From Ostrinia nubilalis (Eukaryota > Arthropoda > Insecta > Lepidoptera > Crambidae): 64,000 bases of DNA. A program made the position numbers and the translations under genes. The stretch lies in contig NC_087112.1 of NCBI RefSeq assembly GCF_963855985.1, positions 9,488,501 to 9,552,500 on the forward strand, given 5' to 3'. This document shows positions 31,726 through 43,491 of the stretch, one piece after another; positions within the stretch are counted from its first letter, which is position 1, and every line of letters starts with the position of its first letter. The notes beneath the pieces were generated by a model that had not been told where the DNA came from, did not search any database, and was given only the letters and a program-made list of their open reading frames with translations.

Positions 31726-32879
31726 AAGACTGAATAAAGTATCCCGAACAATGTACCCTCATCTTTTCTAAAGATCTCTGTGAGGATATCCTTCCAGTGT
31801 GGGCACTCCTCGAAGGGCGAGGGCCGCGAACTCCTAACTACTACAAATAACAATGAGCTTGCTCGAGTAACGGCCGCGTTTTTGTACAGCCCTGTACACT
31901 GCGGGACAAAAAAATGGTTTGGCATAACTCAACAACACGTAGACCAATTTTACCAATTCTTTTTTTAAATGTTCCTTGAAGTCCAAGGATGATTTTTACG
32001 ACGAGGAAAATTCGAATAATTTCCGGAAAACCTTAAAAACAGCCCTTTTCTTTTTCTCATAAACTTGATTTCTAGAGTCAAAAAATGGTCTTCTTTGTTC
32101 TTCCTAACATAAGTTAGGAGGATTCTGCTGCTGTCATAGGACAATTAGGTGGCTGGTATATTATTATCATTATTTTACGAATTTAGAGTAGTAACAGAAA
32201 ATTGTCACTTTTACGGGCAACCCATAATCATTTAATCATTATAAAACAATTGAAAAATGAGCAGTAAATACAAATTGATATTTGTAGGCTAAAATGTAAA
32301 GTTTTTAGAGACAGTGTTTTTCAAATTCTTACGGCCAAACACAATTAATTAATTTTGGAAAACAACAAAACTATCATTTATCTTGTGTAAAAATATCATT
32401 AAAATAAGTTCCAAGTTAAGTAAGCAGTTAGTAAGCCAAAAAGGAAGCAGTTCTATTTGACTGCTCATTATACTAAGTTCAAACCAAACATAACCGACTC
32501 ATTTTCCAACGCTCAAAATATGTTTCTATTTTAGCGAGAACACAATACGCAACTAGTAACAACCGGGGATACAAGTTAAAGTTAAACTCCAGTTAGCCTC
32601 GTTAAATATAGCCCTTAACTACGGTTAAACACAAAACAAAGTTCTGTATTTGGACACGTTTAATTTTGAGGTTAGTGTGTGTGAGGTAACATGACTTTTG
32701 GAAAATGACCGGCAAAAAATTATCATGTTTGGTTATTAATTATGGTGAGATGACGTGTGAGTTTAAATAGGGAAAAGTACAGTCATCCGAACTTTTTTCA
32801 ATTCAACATAAACTCCAACAAAATTGGTGCAGCAACATAGGCGTGGTAATATGGCTAACAAGTAGATATCTGACTCTTA
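31726..32879. other. No gene recognised
   Basis: AT-rich; the open frames at about 31.7-32.0 kb overlap on opposite strands and have no domain. No repeat was identified with confidence. Confidence 0.4.
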
Positions 32880-33023
32880 GCGTTGATTTTTCAATCGTCG
32901 GATAACTTGTAACTGAAAAATAAGTTTGGCACATTGACAGTTTAGTATGGGAAATAATTATGTCAAAATGACAAGGTAATTCGACTTCAGTTAAAAGTTA
33001 TCCGACGATTGAAAAATCAGCGC
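32880..33023. mobile_element. 144-bp MITE with TTA duplication
   Basis: Long inverted repeats GCGYTGATTTTTCAATCG continuing into TCGGATAACTT at both ends, with TTA on each flank (32877-32879 and 33024-33026). Short spacer, no ORF. A 3-bp TTA duplication fits the PIF/Harbinger type. Confidence 0.8.
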
Positions 33024-33506
33024 TTAGTAACATAACATTAGAATCGAATCGAACATTAAAATATTTCTAATGGCAAAAGGTACCAATATATTTATACGTG
33101 AGAGATGCTGTTCATACAAGAATATCTTGCTTATTTTATCTTATGTCCAAAGTCCAAACGAATAAGTAGGTAATAAACATTAGTGACTACACGGTGAAAA
33201 ATTTTAGGCACTTACTGACTAATATGTCATTTTTTAACTCTTAGACTTTCAAAAAAGGGTAAAAATAAAAAGTTGTCCAAATCTTTTGCACTGCAGTGTA
33301 ACCGTTCACAAAAGATACGAGAGGCTGTTATTGGCCCGCGAAGTATCCGAACTCTTTGTGAGTCGAGCCCGGAGTCGAATCTAGACCTTCGCGTGTTTGC
33401 TTTTAGCTCAATGGAAAAATGGGAAACGACATCGGGGCGAAAGGTGTACTCGAAGAATAAAGATCGATATTCATGAATAAAATTATAGATACTTGAAGAA
33501 TAAAAC

Positions 33507-33776
33507 TGACATAGCCCGCAGAATCGCTAAAATAAAGTGGCAGTGGGCGGGGCACATAGCTCGTAGAGCTGATGGCCGCTGGAGCAGGAAAGTTCTTGAG
33601 TGGCGACCACGAGCCGGAAGACGTAGCATGGGCAGGCCTCCCACTAGGTGGACCGACGATCTGGTGAAGGTCGCGGGAGGTGCCTGGATGCGGGCGGCGC
33701 AGGATAGGTCTTCGTGGAAATCCTTGGGGGAGGCCTTTGTCCAGCAGTGGACGTCTTTCGGCTGAAACGAACGAAC
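33507..33776 (+). mobile_element. RTE-like LINE 3' end with 12-bp TSD and (ACGA)n tail
   Basis: GAAGAATAAAAC flanks both sides (33495-33506 and 33777-33788). The plus strand keeps the ORF tail open to its stop: DIARRIAKIKWQWAGHIARR, GRPPTRWTDDLVKV and FVQQWTSFG-stop (33765). A CGAACGAACGAA tail follows. It is 5'-truncated to 270 bp and contains no RT core. This is the best-preserved copy in the window and defines the family's 3' end. Confidence 0.92.
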
Positions 33777-33788
33777 GAAGAATAAAAC

Positions 33789-35119
33789 GTGTAAAACCGA
33801 ATTGAGAACCTCCTTTGTTGAAGTCGGTTATAGAGTAACACTGTTCGAACCGAAACGAAGCAATTAAAAAGCAACTACTTTTTGGCCCGGTTTTTTAATT
33901 GGGGTTTTTGGCTTAAACGTGCTTATTTTCAAGTTTTGTATGAACTTAATATGAAAAAATTCAGAAATCGGGCCTTTGCACGAGATTAATAACGAAATCT
34001 AAATAAATAAATTATCTATCCCACACACACACGTGACACGTAATAGGTATACTAATAAACAGGATCCTGCACAAAACAGGACGACTCTTTGAGAAAGTTA
34101 CCCCTAATCTCCGTTTCGATGATGTCATTTTGGAAGAAGTATCTACAAGTTGAACTAAAAATACCAAAAAGTTTTTTAGTTCAGTTCCAAGAAATCCCTG
34201 AAACAACTGATCCAATTCTGAAAATCTGTCAACAAAAGCATACCCTATTACATACACGTTCAAATCAGCGAAACTGGATTTGTATAATGCTGACGTATTT
34301 GGACCTCCAAACAAGTGTTATATCAGTTCCTGACAGATTTCTATGGAAAGCTTTTTATTCGCTTGTTATGACATGTTATATAAACCCGTTACGCAACCCA
34401 TCTGCTCCGTAACTATCAGTTAAAACGACAGAAGGATTAAATAAAAAGCTTCCAGCATACTAGATGAAGGTGAAAAGCTTAGAAACTGATCTACGAAATG
34501 ATTTTGTGAATTGATTACTTAGTTAATATTGGGCACTTGTGTAACTTATACGAAAGGAATTTTCATAGCCTACAAACACCCTGAAAATAACAAAACATCA
34601 AGAAAATAGTAGTAAATACTACATCCCTCGCTTAAAATAATTATTTATTTAGGTATCAGTTCTGATAATTCTGTACTTCTTATTCTTTATATTTCAATTA
34701 GAATTAATGACACCAAAATTATTGACTTGCAAAAAGGTAACGCGTACACTAAAAGTCGGCTCAAGTAAAGAAAGAAAGAAATAAAGAAAAATGATTATTT
34801 GGTCCAAAACATACAAGTTTCTAGCTAGAAACTTAAGTACCTAGCAAATGTAAGCTTTGCCTCTGATAAATTAGAGCGGGTTGTGCTCCTGAAATGGAGA
34901 CAAAGACTTGACAATGTTATTAGTGTGTTTGTTTGACATAATGTGCCAAAATGTGTTAAAGAAGAACGGTCACGCCCCATACAAAAAAAACCCAGACCCG
35001 ACAGAAACGAGACATACCTCAGTTTTTTTGTCATGTCTTAATTAGTTAAATTATATATTTTTTATATTCGAAATCTATGTATAACACCAAAATATTACCC
35101 TTTGTTTTTGTTTAGGCGT
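33789..35119. other. No gene recognised
   Basis: AT-rich. The 107-codon plus-strand frame at 34089-34412 is the longest unassigned frame here. It overlaps a 100-codon antisense frame and shows no domain I recognise, so I do not call it a gene. Confidence 0.4.
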
Positions 35120-35560
35120 TATACAAAAACTAATACAAAATGCTTATTTATCACCAAAATTGGTAAATGTATGTACCTAAATGTCTATTACAGTTGCTAT
35201 GGAATGTATCTAGGTGACCTGGAGATACAACCGGATTATACAGGGTGGTTATACATATGGAACGATAAGTGATCTCACTCGATTATTTCTAAACTATACA
35301 AGATATCGAAAAACTAGTTACTGATTCTGAAAGTGCTTCACGAGCTCTTTCAAATGGTACCAATAATAGGGTACAGATTATGGAAGCTGGTAACATTGAA
35401 TTTTTGGATTTTGTAACTTATTATTTTTTCCACCCTGTATAATCCGGCTGTATCTCCAGGTCACCTAGATACATTCCATAGCAGCTGTAATAGACATTTA
35501 GGTACATACATTTACCAATTTTGGTGATAAATAGGCATTTTGTATTAGTTAGTTTTATAA
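35120..35560. mobile_element. Nested palindromic element
   Basis: Arms 35120-35249 and 35430-35560 are near-perfect inverse copies (GGTAAATGTATGTACCTAAA, GGTGACCTGGAGATACA). Within them, TACAGGGTGG and CCACCCTGTA (35238-35439) look like the ends of an inner TA-duplicating element, with TA outside each. The inner about 180 bp is not palindromic. Confidence 0.75.
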
Positions 35561-35904
35561 GACCCTATCCGAATCCCTACCGTACTGTGCGGTTATAGAG
35601 CTCAAATTCGGTCGTGACCGCAAAACCAGAGTAAGCCACACACGTCTGCCCACAGTGACATCCCGCCTGCGTCTGACAACTGACGGCCGCCATATTGGAT
35701 TGTTATCAAATACAGTTTTTCAAATGTTGAGCAGTTAATTTATTTGTTTTGAACTTTTGTTGTTCGCGTAGTAGAAAACTTTCGGTTGTTAAAAGTTTCT
35801 AAAAGGTCAAATTGATCGATTATTTCTTTTTTTTTTTCGTTTTTTTTGTTTTGTTGAGGTTTTATCGATGAACTTAATGGAAAATTTCTCAGGTTTATTA
35901 TTTA
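35561..35904. other. Promoter-like patch, no gene recognised
   Basis: GACGGCCGCCATATTGG near 35681-35697 resembles a YY1/Pho-type GCCATnTT site in a locally GC-rich stretch. No start codon with a usable exon was found beside it. Confidence 0.3.
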
Positions 35905-36071
35905 TTAACGCAGCGTGGGACGTCCACCTACAAGGTGGACCGACGACATCGTAAAGGTAGCAGGGAAGCGCTGGACGCAGGCCGCTACCAATCGATCAAC
36001 ATGGAAAGCATTGGGGGAGGCCTATGTTCACTGTTCAGCAGTGGACGTCCTGTGGCTGAAATGATGATTGT
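35905..36071 (+). mobile_element. RTE-like LINE 3' fragment with 11-bp TSD
   Basis: TTTATTATTTA flanks both sides (35894-35904 and 36072-36082). The insert has GTGGGACGTCCACCTACAAG, GGTAGCAGGGAAGCGCTGG and the GTGGCTGAAATGATGATTG end. Confidence 0.9.
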
Positions 36072-36082
36072 TTTATTATTTA

Positions 36083-36545
36083 CCCGCAATAAACGCGGAA
36101 ATTTTCTGAGAAAAATAAAACTAGATTAAAGATTAAGTTAATATACGAGTTTACAACTCGTTTTTTAGTTTAAAAAAAGGTGTCGATATTTCGAAATTCA
36201 CTGGTACTTCATTATTTCACCAAAACTGAGACCTTCCTCACAAAAATCATTCAAAAACGAGATCTTTTTAGTAAAATTCATTCAACGCAGAGAAATTAAA
36301 CCGAGTATTTTTAAACTCGCTAAAATCGGTCACCCCTTTTTCTTTTGAGGTTACAGATCAAACAAAACTTTGTACCCGCTTTAAGATTTTAATTAGGGTT
36401 GTCAAAACGACTAAATTATATTTTTATTTCGCCTGAGTCAACCTTTTTAAACGCTATGAATTTGTAGGGTGTCACTGAAAGTAAGTACCTAGGTAGGTAA
36501 GTCATTCTGGTATACTATTTATGTCGTACTAAAAGAATGTACATA
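36083..36545. other. No feature recognised
   Basis: AT-rich, no coding or repeat signal identified. Confidence 0.4.
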
Positions 36546-37918
36546 AGGTACTTGATACAAATAAGGCCTACCTAACTTTAAATGCTTATATTTCAATAAA
36601 TATTAACGCCAATCAACAAAAACAAGGTTAATTAACTTCTTTCATCCTTTAATTTTAGCAATATTACAAAAAATAACTCAATTTTTAACTAAATCTATTC
36701 AAAATAAGCAAATTACGAAACCACTGATTTTGGCTTTAATAAATCACCTACACGGAATAAGGCCTATATGATTCAAATGCCTCTAGACCTTAAAATTGAG
36801 GTTGTATTAAACAAAATGCGGTCTTATAACAATAAACACGTCGATTTGTTTGCGTTATCAAAATTTTACATACCAAGTAAACAGAAATATACTGTATATC
36901 TCTCGATAATGTTAAATTCCACTTATTAAGAATTATACATAAATTATAGATAAAATTAAATATTCATAGTAACAAAGTAATAATTCCTTACATATATTAT
37001 TTAAAAAAATATCAAAAACAAACAATTTTATTTTTTTGTACAGGGCTTATTAAAACACCGTGTTCGAATAAGGCCTACACATAAAACCTTTCAAATAAAT
37101 CAGTTTAGGAATATCATTTAGTCTTGAATTTTTGTAAAAAAAATGAGATCTCAATTGTTGTTAGAACCAGGGCATAAAAAGGCTTCTGAATCAACTTTAC
37201 GAACTCCTACACAATATTTGTGATACCACCTAAAGCAGTTCTTTATGGTCGCATATTATCTGCTACTTTGTCTTCGAGACAGGCATGATAATACCAGCTT
37301 TTATTCTTCTTTCCTTTAGAATTATACATACGGCTTTTTTTTCTTATTTTTTATTGGTTTTGTATTTTTTTTTCTTTTTTTGATTGATTTTTGACACTGT
37401 TTTCTTTTTCTTTTCTGTGCTGTTAGTAACATTCTTATTAAATAAACATTTTGTTACTCTTTGACTCATTTAGTTTAATGAATTTGTCCGTAATCAGGTG
37501 TTAACATAAGTATCTAATATGGCCTACCATGCTTATTAGATATCTCGCTCTTGTTGTCTTTAAAAACTTACAAATAATGCATCTATAGCCAGTAGTACAA
37601 ATTAAGGTAATTATGAGCTAGTAAGAAATATTTAGATACGATTACTAAGAAAAGATTAATCTAAAACAGCGTCATTTTACCGAAAATTTAAGATGAAATC
37701 GCCGAATTTTTATAAGGGAGCACGAAATCACCCACCACCTTAAAAGAACGCCTGCCAATTGGTGCTGGGATCGTGGTTCGAGACGCTCTTGCACTCTACT
37801 GGGTTATAGGGCATATGAGTACGTGTCCTTGAAGTATTGTCCCGGTTGGATTTATTTATCTGTGTTTTCTGATGTATAGGCCTTATTAGAACGTAGGCCT
37901 TATTTGTATCAAGTACCT
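36546..37918. mobile_element. 1.37-kb TA-flanked TIR element with AATAAGGCCTA words
   Basis: A perfect inverted repeat of about 26 bp, starting AGGTACTTGATACAAATAAG, lies at both ends. TA is on each flank (36544-36545 and 37919-37920). The subterminal word AATAAGGCCTA recurs at about 36756 and 37066, as AATATGGCCTA near 37517, and twice at the right end. The interior is AT-rich with no transposase frame. Confidence 0.85.
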
Positions 37919-38785
37919 TATTTTCATACTTTCAGAAATTATAGGTACCTATTCAATCTCTTTATAGTACTCATGTAGATGTGTATTTAAAATAGACGGC
38001 GCTTATCATCAAAATTATAAACCAACAGAGACGGTTTTAACATCCGGCTCGAAGGACCATTTTCTCCTGTGTCATTCCCTTAAAATTTTTGGCGCCACAA
38101 AATGGATAGCTCTTAAAAATATCTTAAATGAAGGAACAAAGAAAGTCACACTCATTTATGTTATAGTATAGATGAATAAAACACAATAACCTAAGGAAGC
38201 TGCTAGTTATTGTCAACCCTACACTGCGAATCTTTATCAAGCCTTGTTCCCGAAGTTTATCCGAAAAGTTGCGATTTGGAAAACATTAATATCTCAGATT
38301 GACATGGGTTAATGATTTGTAAACCCATTACTAACCAAGTGGGTGTTTAGTTCCTAAGAACGACTTATAAGTCTTAAGGCTAAACTCTTGCTAATAAAAG
38401 TTACGCGCGCGTTAAACACTTGCTTAAAATATCGTTATGGAAATGACATTTTTAACTACCGTTCAACGCGCTTGTAACTTATTATCAGTAAGGGAGTAAA
38501 TATTAAGGATTAGCGGTCGAATAAACGAAAAAGAAAGATGGAGTTTATAATACATGGAAGGGAGAGTTGTGAATTTGACTTTCTATGTCTGACCAAGTTC
38601 TATTTTCAGGGTAATATCAGGCTATTTTTGCATAAAATGGTGGAGAAATTATGTCTTGCTGGTTCCCAGTTTATTTAGGATACTGCAGATTAGAATAAAT
38701 CTAATTTCCAATGGGAAATATGATTCTGTACTCTTCAGGACTTGATAGGCCGTCGTGACGGTCAGAATGAGACATGTCTAAAAAA
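37919..38785. other. No gene recognised
   Basis: AT-rich sequence without identified repeats. Confidence 0.4.
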
Positions 38786-38966
38786 ACTCAAAACTCAATT
38801 ATTCATATTCAACTCTTTTTAATTTTGCAAGCAGGCTTTAAAAAGCACTTTTATACGTCCCAGTATTAACCCTACCACTGCTTCGGGACAATAAATGGGC
38901 CAGTGCTGAGAAGAAGCAGCGCAAGAAAGTCAGTCACTATTGTCAGCCTCTTTTTCAAGGGTTTAC
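38786..38966 (+). repeat. Family C, copy 2
   Basis: Long copy matching 10660-10825, with CCACTGCTTCGGGACAATAA and GTCAGCCTCTTTTTCAAGGG. Confidence 0.75.
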
Positions 38967-38994
38967 CTTTACAGTCTTTAAAATATACATAGTT

Positions 38995-38995
<1 letters not shown>

Positions 38996-39027
<32 letters not shown>

Positions 39028-39033
39028 TTTATT
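38996..39033. repeat. (AAT)n microsatellite
   Basis: About twelve uninterrupted AAT units. Confidence 0.9.
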
Positions 39034-39425
39034 TATTTCTCTCTTTACAAAATTATTACTATTGATGCGAGCTAGGCAGTTAAACAGTCTGATGCCGATG
39101 GTGACTCATAAACTACAAACATTTCACAGTTTATAAATCTGTCGCATTTGAAAACCAAACCAAATATCGAACTACTCGTAATTCAACTCTCTAATCATCA
39201 AACCACGATAGAAGATCATAACCATTAATCAATTAATCCCCCTCCAGCCTTTTATTAACAAACAAAAAAGGCCACCTATTAAGGGTGTCAAAGTGGTTGT
39301 AATTGGACACCCCCTCCCCCCTCCAGGGTCATTCGTCACGTCAGAAGCCCTGCAGAACACAATCAGCCACCCGCTGGGTGACAATTAAATTGAAGACGTC
39401 AACATCTGCAGCGGTAGTAGGTATA
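39034..39425. other. No feature recognised
   Basis: Includes a pyrimidine-rich ACACCCCCTCCCCCCTCC tract near 39307-39324. Otherwise no feature was identified. Confidence 0.4.
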
Positions 39426-39550
39426 GTTATAGTTATGTAGAGTGACGTCACTATTGAAATGGTTATGGGTACTTAGTTTTATCCAGTGACGTTAAAGTCT
39501 GTTCACGTGACATTTTCAACAACAAAATTGTCTGTAGTGGTAAAGTAATA
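39426..39550 (+). repeat. Repeat H, copy 1 (linker associated with MITE B)
   Basis: TATGTAGAGTGACGTCACTA, TTCACGTGACATTTTC and GTAGTGGTAAAGTAATA also occur beside family B copies at 40634 and 58079. The TIR element that follows inserted at the TA ending this unit, separating it from MITE B copy 4. Confidence 0.7.
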
Positions 39551-40483
39551 GGGGAGAGTTCGGTATATTGTACCGCCGGGTAAATTGTACCACCCTCATA
39601 TTTCGTAAAGTATTTATTGAATGTCTGTAATTGCAACACTCAGCGATACACAACTAAAATCAATTAATATCGGCCATGTGGTTTTTGCCGTGACAATTAA
39701 CACGTGTGTTTTATTTTGAAAAGTATTTTTTCATTGTTTTCAAGTAACTTTTGACAATACATGTTTAGTTTGTAATTTTGTTAAATTTAATCACAAGGTG
39801 TTTCTAATACATTATTTAGAAGCGTAAATTAGTGTGGATTACAATAATTTGAACCATTTTTCGGTATTTATAAGCTATATTTTTTACCGATTTTTTAAAA
39901 GCACTATCACCTAGTCGGCTAAATTGTACCACATCAAGTTGTATGGAACTCTACCAAAGGATTTTGAAATTTTTTTTAGTAAATAATATTTTGAAGTTAT
40001 AATAGCGTAGTTATGTTTGACTAACAATAAATGAAAGCAAAAGACTGGCAAAGTAGATTAGGTACAAGTGTGCGTTACGATAGTTGGAATTACAAAACTT
40101 GTAATCAAAATCGTGATAACGTGTAAAACAATATCGATTGTCTATGTTATTAACTACTGTTCCTTTTCGTTTCCTAATTTGTTAAGAATGTATCGTATAA
40201 TATTTTGCCATAGTTTTTTTATAGGCTTGAAATTTATTGAAATCCAATTTAGTAACCCTGTGGTACAAATTATCGAACCGGTTGGCTAAATTGGACCGAA
40301 GCTCTGAACTCGTACTTTGTTGATTTGTGCTAAATTTACAACAATCATGTTAATTAATACTTATGAAATAGCAAGTTGAATAATGTATCTTTTATTATAT
40401 ACCATGGACATTAGCAAAAACAAAAGAAAACTATGTGTAAAATGGGATTGAAAAAAACTGGTCCAAATTAGCGGACTCTCCCT
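39551..40483. mobile_element. 0.93-kb TA-flanked TIR element with AAATTGTACC words
   Basis: Ends GGGGAGAGTTCGGTATATTG and inverse CGGACTCTCCC, with TA on both sides. The word CTAAATTGTACCA recurs at about 39580, 39919 and (as CTAAATTGGACC) 40285, and inverted at 40461. No transposase frame is visible. Likely a non-autonomous pogo/mariner relative. Confidence 0.75.
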
Positions 40484-40487
40484 TATA

Positions 40488-40633
40488 CGCCCGTATTCAC
40501 AAATATTACAATGAGGTCTCACAGTGCGCGTGGACGCACAGGGTGACACACGAACCAATCACAGACCTCTATTCAACGCTGTGCGTTCGATTTGCTGCTT
40601 CACTTAAGCAAGCATCGTTTGTGAATACGGGTG
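40488..40633 (+). mobile_element. MITE family B, copy 4
   Basis: CGCCCGTATTCACAAAT to GTTTGTGAATACGGGTG with the full family interior. The left neighbour is the TIR element end; the right neighbour is repeat H, with the same junction as copy 8. Confidence 0.85.
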
Positions 40634-40745
40634 ATTGTAGTTATTGTAGAGATGACGTCACTATTGAAATGGTTAGGGTGCTTTTTGTGTTTCATCCAGT
40701 GACGTAGTTTATTCACGTGACATTTTCGATGTGATGATCAACAAA
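40634..40745 (+). repeat. Repeat H, copy 2
   Basis: GAGATGACGTCACTATTGAA and TATTCACGTGACATTTTCGA follow MITE B directly, as at 58079. Confidence 0.7.
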
Positions 40746-40828
40746 AAGATGATGCCGCTGTGTGAAATTGTCCAAAGATACCTATTTATCCTTATCCAAA
40801 GAAATGAACAAAGAGTGACTATGTCGGC

Positions 40829-41420
40829 CGTTTGGTGTAGTGGTTCAGAACGGACTATTATATCGAGAAGTCCTTTAAATTTTATGTGCGCAAACATTTT
40901 CTCGATAGTGTTTCATCTTCATGATTTCTGTTCAACCTCCTTTTTTCCCCTTTTTTTTCCTTCTCTCTTTTTTTTTCTCCCTTTGTCATCCATCCTATTA
41001 TTATATATGTATATGTCTATGTATGTATTCATATGTTATTTATGTAATTATTTTTTTTCTAAATTCGTATTAATTCTATACCGCCTACTTTATTCTCAGT
41101 TTGGCCCTAAGGTTGACTGGCAGAAAATGCCGAAAGGCATTAAGTCCGCCTTATGTACACCGTTCTATGTGCATATAAGTTTTAAATAAAAAAATAAAAA
41201 ATAAGTCCCGGGTTCGATTCCCGGCCGGGCAGAAATTTAAATGTTGAATTTTAATTTCTGTGACGGGTCTGGGTGTTTTCTATGTATAATATGTATGTAT
41301 TTACAAAAAAAAAGTATTTAGGTCTGTTTATATCCGTTGTCTAGTACCCATAGTACAAGCTTTGCATAGTTTGGGACTAGAGGCGCAGTGTAAAATGTCC
41401 AAAGATATTTATTTATTTGA
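40829..41420 (+). repeat. tRNA-derived SINE split by a nested insertion
   Basis: The head has an A-box-like TTGGTGTAGTGGTTCAG at about 40838 and, beyond the insertion, a B box GGTTCGATTCC at 41211-41221. The body (TTTCTGTGACGGGTCTGGG) and tail (CTAGTACCCATAGTACAAGC, ATTTATTTATTT) follow. It is transcribed by RNA polymerase III when intact; the A and B boxes are now separated by an extra 335 bp. The tail matches 21745-21840. Confidence 0.8.
40873..41202 (+). mobile_element. LINE 3' end nested in the SINE
   Basis: AAGTC lies on both sides (40868-40872 and 41203-41207). The insert ends in TTAAATAAAAAAATAAAAAA. GTTGACTGGCAGAAAATGCC and AAAGGCATTAAGTCCGCC are typical of a lepidopteran LINE 3' region as I recall it. 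No RT frame is present. Confidence 0.75.
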
Positions 41421-41934
41421 GCTTTAATATCATCATCGTCATCATTAGGTCATTTAGTCTCCACTGAATGAACATGATCTCTTCAATTAAACCAAAGGTA
41501 AATGGAGAGGCAAATACATATAAAGCTTTTAATCAACTACCCAACTTTTATATTATTTAGAGTCACAACCTGATGTCAGACTCTATATTTCAGGTGTATG
41601 ATATGGTTTGATCGGACAATCAATGTATCTCAACAAGGAATTTATAACGAACAAAATGCACAACGTGATTCGAATTTTCCTTTGAACCAGAAGTTTGAGA
41701 GGATCCAATTTTCTAACCACTGTGCCACAGGACAATGTTATTGCAGTGTGTTATTGTTCACACACTGTATTAGTAAAATATAACTGATTACCCGCAGACA
41801 AAGGTGGGCCTGGGCGCGGCTAATGTGTTCAGGGCGTGACCACACTACCTCAGAGCTATTACTGAAATAATCTTGATGAAAAGGTATTTTCCACACGTGT
41901 AGAGACAGTTCAGTAACAGTTCACGTGATTGTGT
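41421..41934. other. No gene recognised
   Basis: Short unassigned frames only. GGGCGTGACCACACTACCTC near 41828 recurs in part at 2819. Confidence 0.4.
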
Positions 41935-42003
41935 TAATATTGGGACGTGTAAAAGCGCTTTTTTAAAGCCTATTTGCAAAAATAAATGAATTTTATGAAT
42001 TTA
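41935..42003 (-). repeat. Family C, terminal fragment
   Basis: TATTGGGACGTGTAAAAGCG and TAAAGCCTATTTGCAAAAAT match one end of 46046-46180. Confidence 0.6.
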
Positions 42004-42072
42004 AAAAAAAATTATTGATCCTCGTAGTAAAAACGTCTACTCTCTACACTCTGAGATGAACGCCTTTTCTTA

Positions 42073-42247
42073 GACTAGGCGCAGACCACCGATTTTTAGT
42101 TGGCCGATAGTTGGGCCCGATTTTAATTTGTATGAAAAATCGGCCAAATCAAATCGGTGTAATGTGCGCACTTCCATACATGCCCATACTGATCAACTGC
42201 CCGACTTAACTACCGGCCGACGAAAAATCGATGGTCTGCACCTAGGC
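42073..42247. mobile_element. 175-bp MITE with TTA duplication
   Basis: Imperfect inverted repeats starting GACTAGGCGCAGACCACC and GCCTAGGTGCAGACCATC extend over about 45 bp. TTA is on both flanks (42070-42072 and 42248-42250). No ORF. PIF/Harbinger-like by duplication length. Confidence 0.8.
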
Positions 42248-42701
42248 TTAAGGTTAATTTTTATATTTTGTTTGCCATCTGCCCTTTTTTCTTCTTCCCT
42301 GAAGGGAAATCTATTAATCCCTATCTTGCAATTTCCCTTATTTTTCAGGTTTTTGTTTATCCCTTTAAGATTCGAGAATCGAGATAATAAATCTGTCTTT
42401 TTATATTATTAGATAATCAATTTATTATCACACGGTCATATTATGCAACCGCTTGGGGATTGATGGTTTTACAGAAAATAAAATTATAATATACACACTT
42501 TTTTTACTCTTTCGACAGTTTTACTAATATCTTCGAAGCTCAGTGTTCAGGCTGCCGAGGGTTCAAGTCCCACCAAAGTCAGCAAAACTTCAAAGTCAAC
42601 TTAAGTTTCAAAGTCAACTTATCGTTACGTTAGGGTGACATTAAGTAATGTTAATGTCACTCTAGAAACGTCAGAATAGAGGGACGCTATAAGTGTTTTT
42701 T
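42248..42701. other. No gene recognised; possible SINE trace
   Basis: A B-box-like GGGTTCAAGTCCCACC at about 42560 follows GCTCAGTGTTCAGGCTGCC. An A box is not clear, so no RNA gene is called. Confidence 0.35.
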
Positions 42702-42920
42702 TATCCACAACGAGGAAGCTCTTGGCCTGTACCTCACCTGATGGTAAGTGATGATCAGGCCGAAGGTGGAAGCGAGCTTCACCCGGAATCCTCAACCACG
42801 GAGGAACTGGCTATCTTACCTCTAACTGCCGGAACACAATAATGCTGTTAACATTGTTGTTATGGCGACAGACTTAGGTAAGATGGTGGTAGCTAGCCAG
42901 GCGGACTCAGAACAAGCCCT
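42702..42920 (+). repeat. Family F repeat, longest copy
   Basis: ATCCACAACGAGGAAGCTCT, CCTCACCTGATGGTAAGTGA and GAGCTTCACCCGGAATCCTC are shared with inverted copies at 47915 and 51238 and the copy at 31232. It continues into GACTTAGGTAAGATGGTGG. Non-coding; origin unknown, possibly a LINE or SINE body. Confidence 0.7.
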
Positions 42921-43340
42921 ACCACCACCAACCAAACCGAACAGAAAAGTGATGAATTGCATTTAAAATTAGGCAATATAATGTGCAAGTTGAGTATCCA
43001 GTGTATTTGTATCGATCTACCGGGCTTTAATAGTATTTCGAATTTTATGGACGTCGCCTTACCCACAGTGGGAAGCCGAGACGGGAAACAGACGCGTCCC
43101 CCCGACCTACATCCATCGCTCTATCGTTAATACATACACTATACTATGGCTGTCTGGATCCATAATAGCTATGGTTGTCTGGATCCAGACATTGGATACA
43201 CTTTGCCTGCGTTTCCAACTATGTTTAACTGTTTATAGAAAGACTATAGCGATACTATTGCAGACAGTGAGCACTTTTGGAGAGATATCGTTTTATGGGT
43301 CTGGGTTTTACAAATGTAACACTGTCATTGTCTAATGATG
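42921..43340. other. No gene recognised
   Basis: Contains two nearby copies of GTCTGGATCCA (43151-43195). Otherwise undescribed. Confidence 0.4.
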
Positions 43341-43491
43341 TTCACAAACATTACTATGAAGTCTCACAGTGCGTATGGACGCACAGGGTGACACATGAAC
43401 TAATCGTGTATGTGTTTTGCTATATTTTTATGTATTTTTGCTATATTGTATGTGCTGCTTCACAAGCAAGCATCGTTTGTGAATACAGGCG
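43341..43491 (+). mobile_element. MITE family B, copy 5, with internal insertion
   Basis: Starts within the left terminus (TTCACAAACATTACTATG) and ends GTTTGTGAATACAGGCG then TTA. A TATTTTTATG-rich segment replaces the CAGAGCTCTATTCAACG part. A short H-like AATTATGTAGAGAT follows. Confidence 0.75.

Noticed and set aside
34089..34412. 107-codon plus-strand gene
   Set aside because: No domain recognised, a similar-length antisense frame overlaps, and there is no splice or promoter context.
40731..41189. 152-codon plus-strand gene
   Set aside because: The frame runs from SINE head into the nested LINE 3' end; phenylalanine/leucine-rich part is a T-rich tract.
41195..41230. tRNA gene around GGTTCGATTCC
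   Set aside because: This is the B box of a SINE whose head is separated by an insertion; the tail matches a second SINE copy at 21.7 kb.
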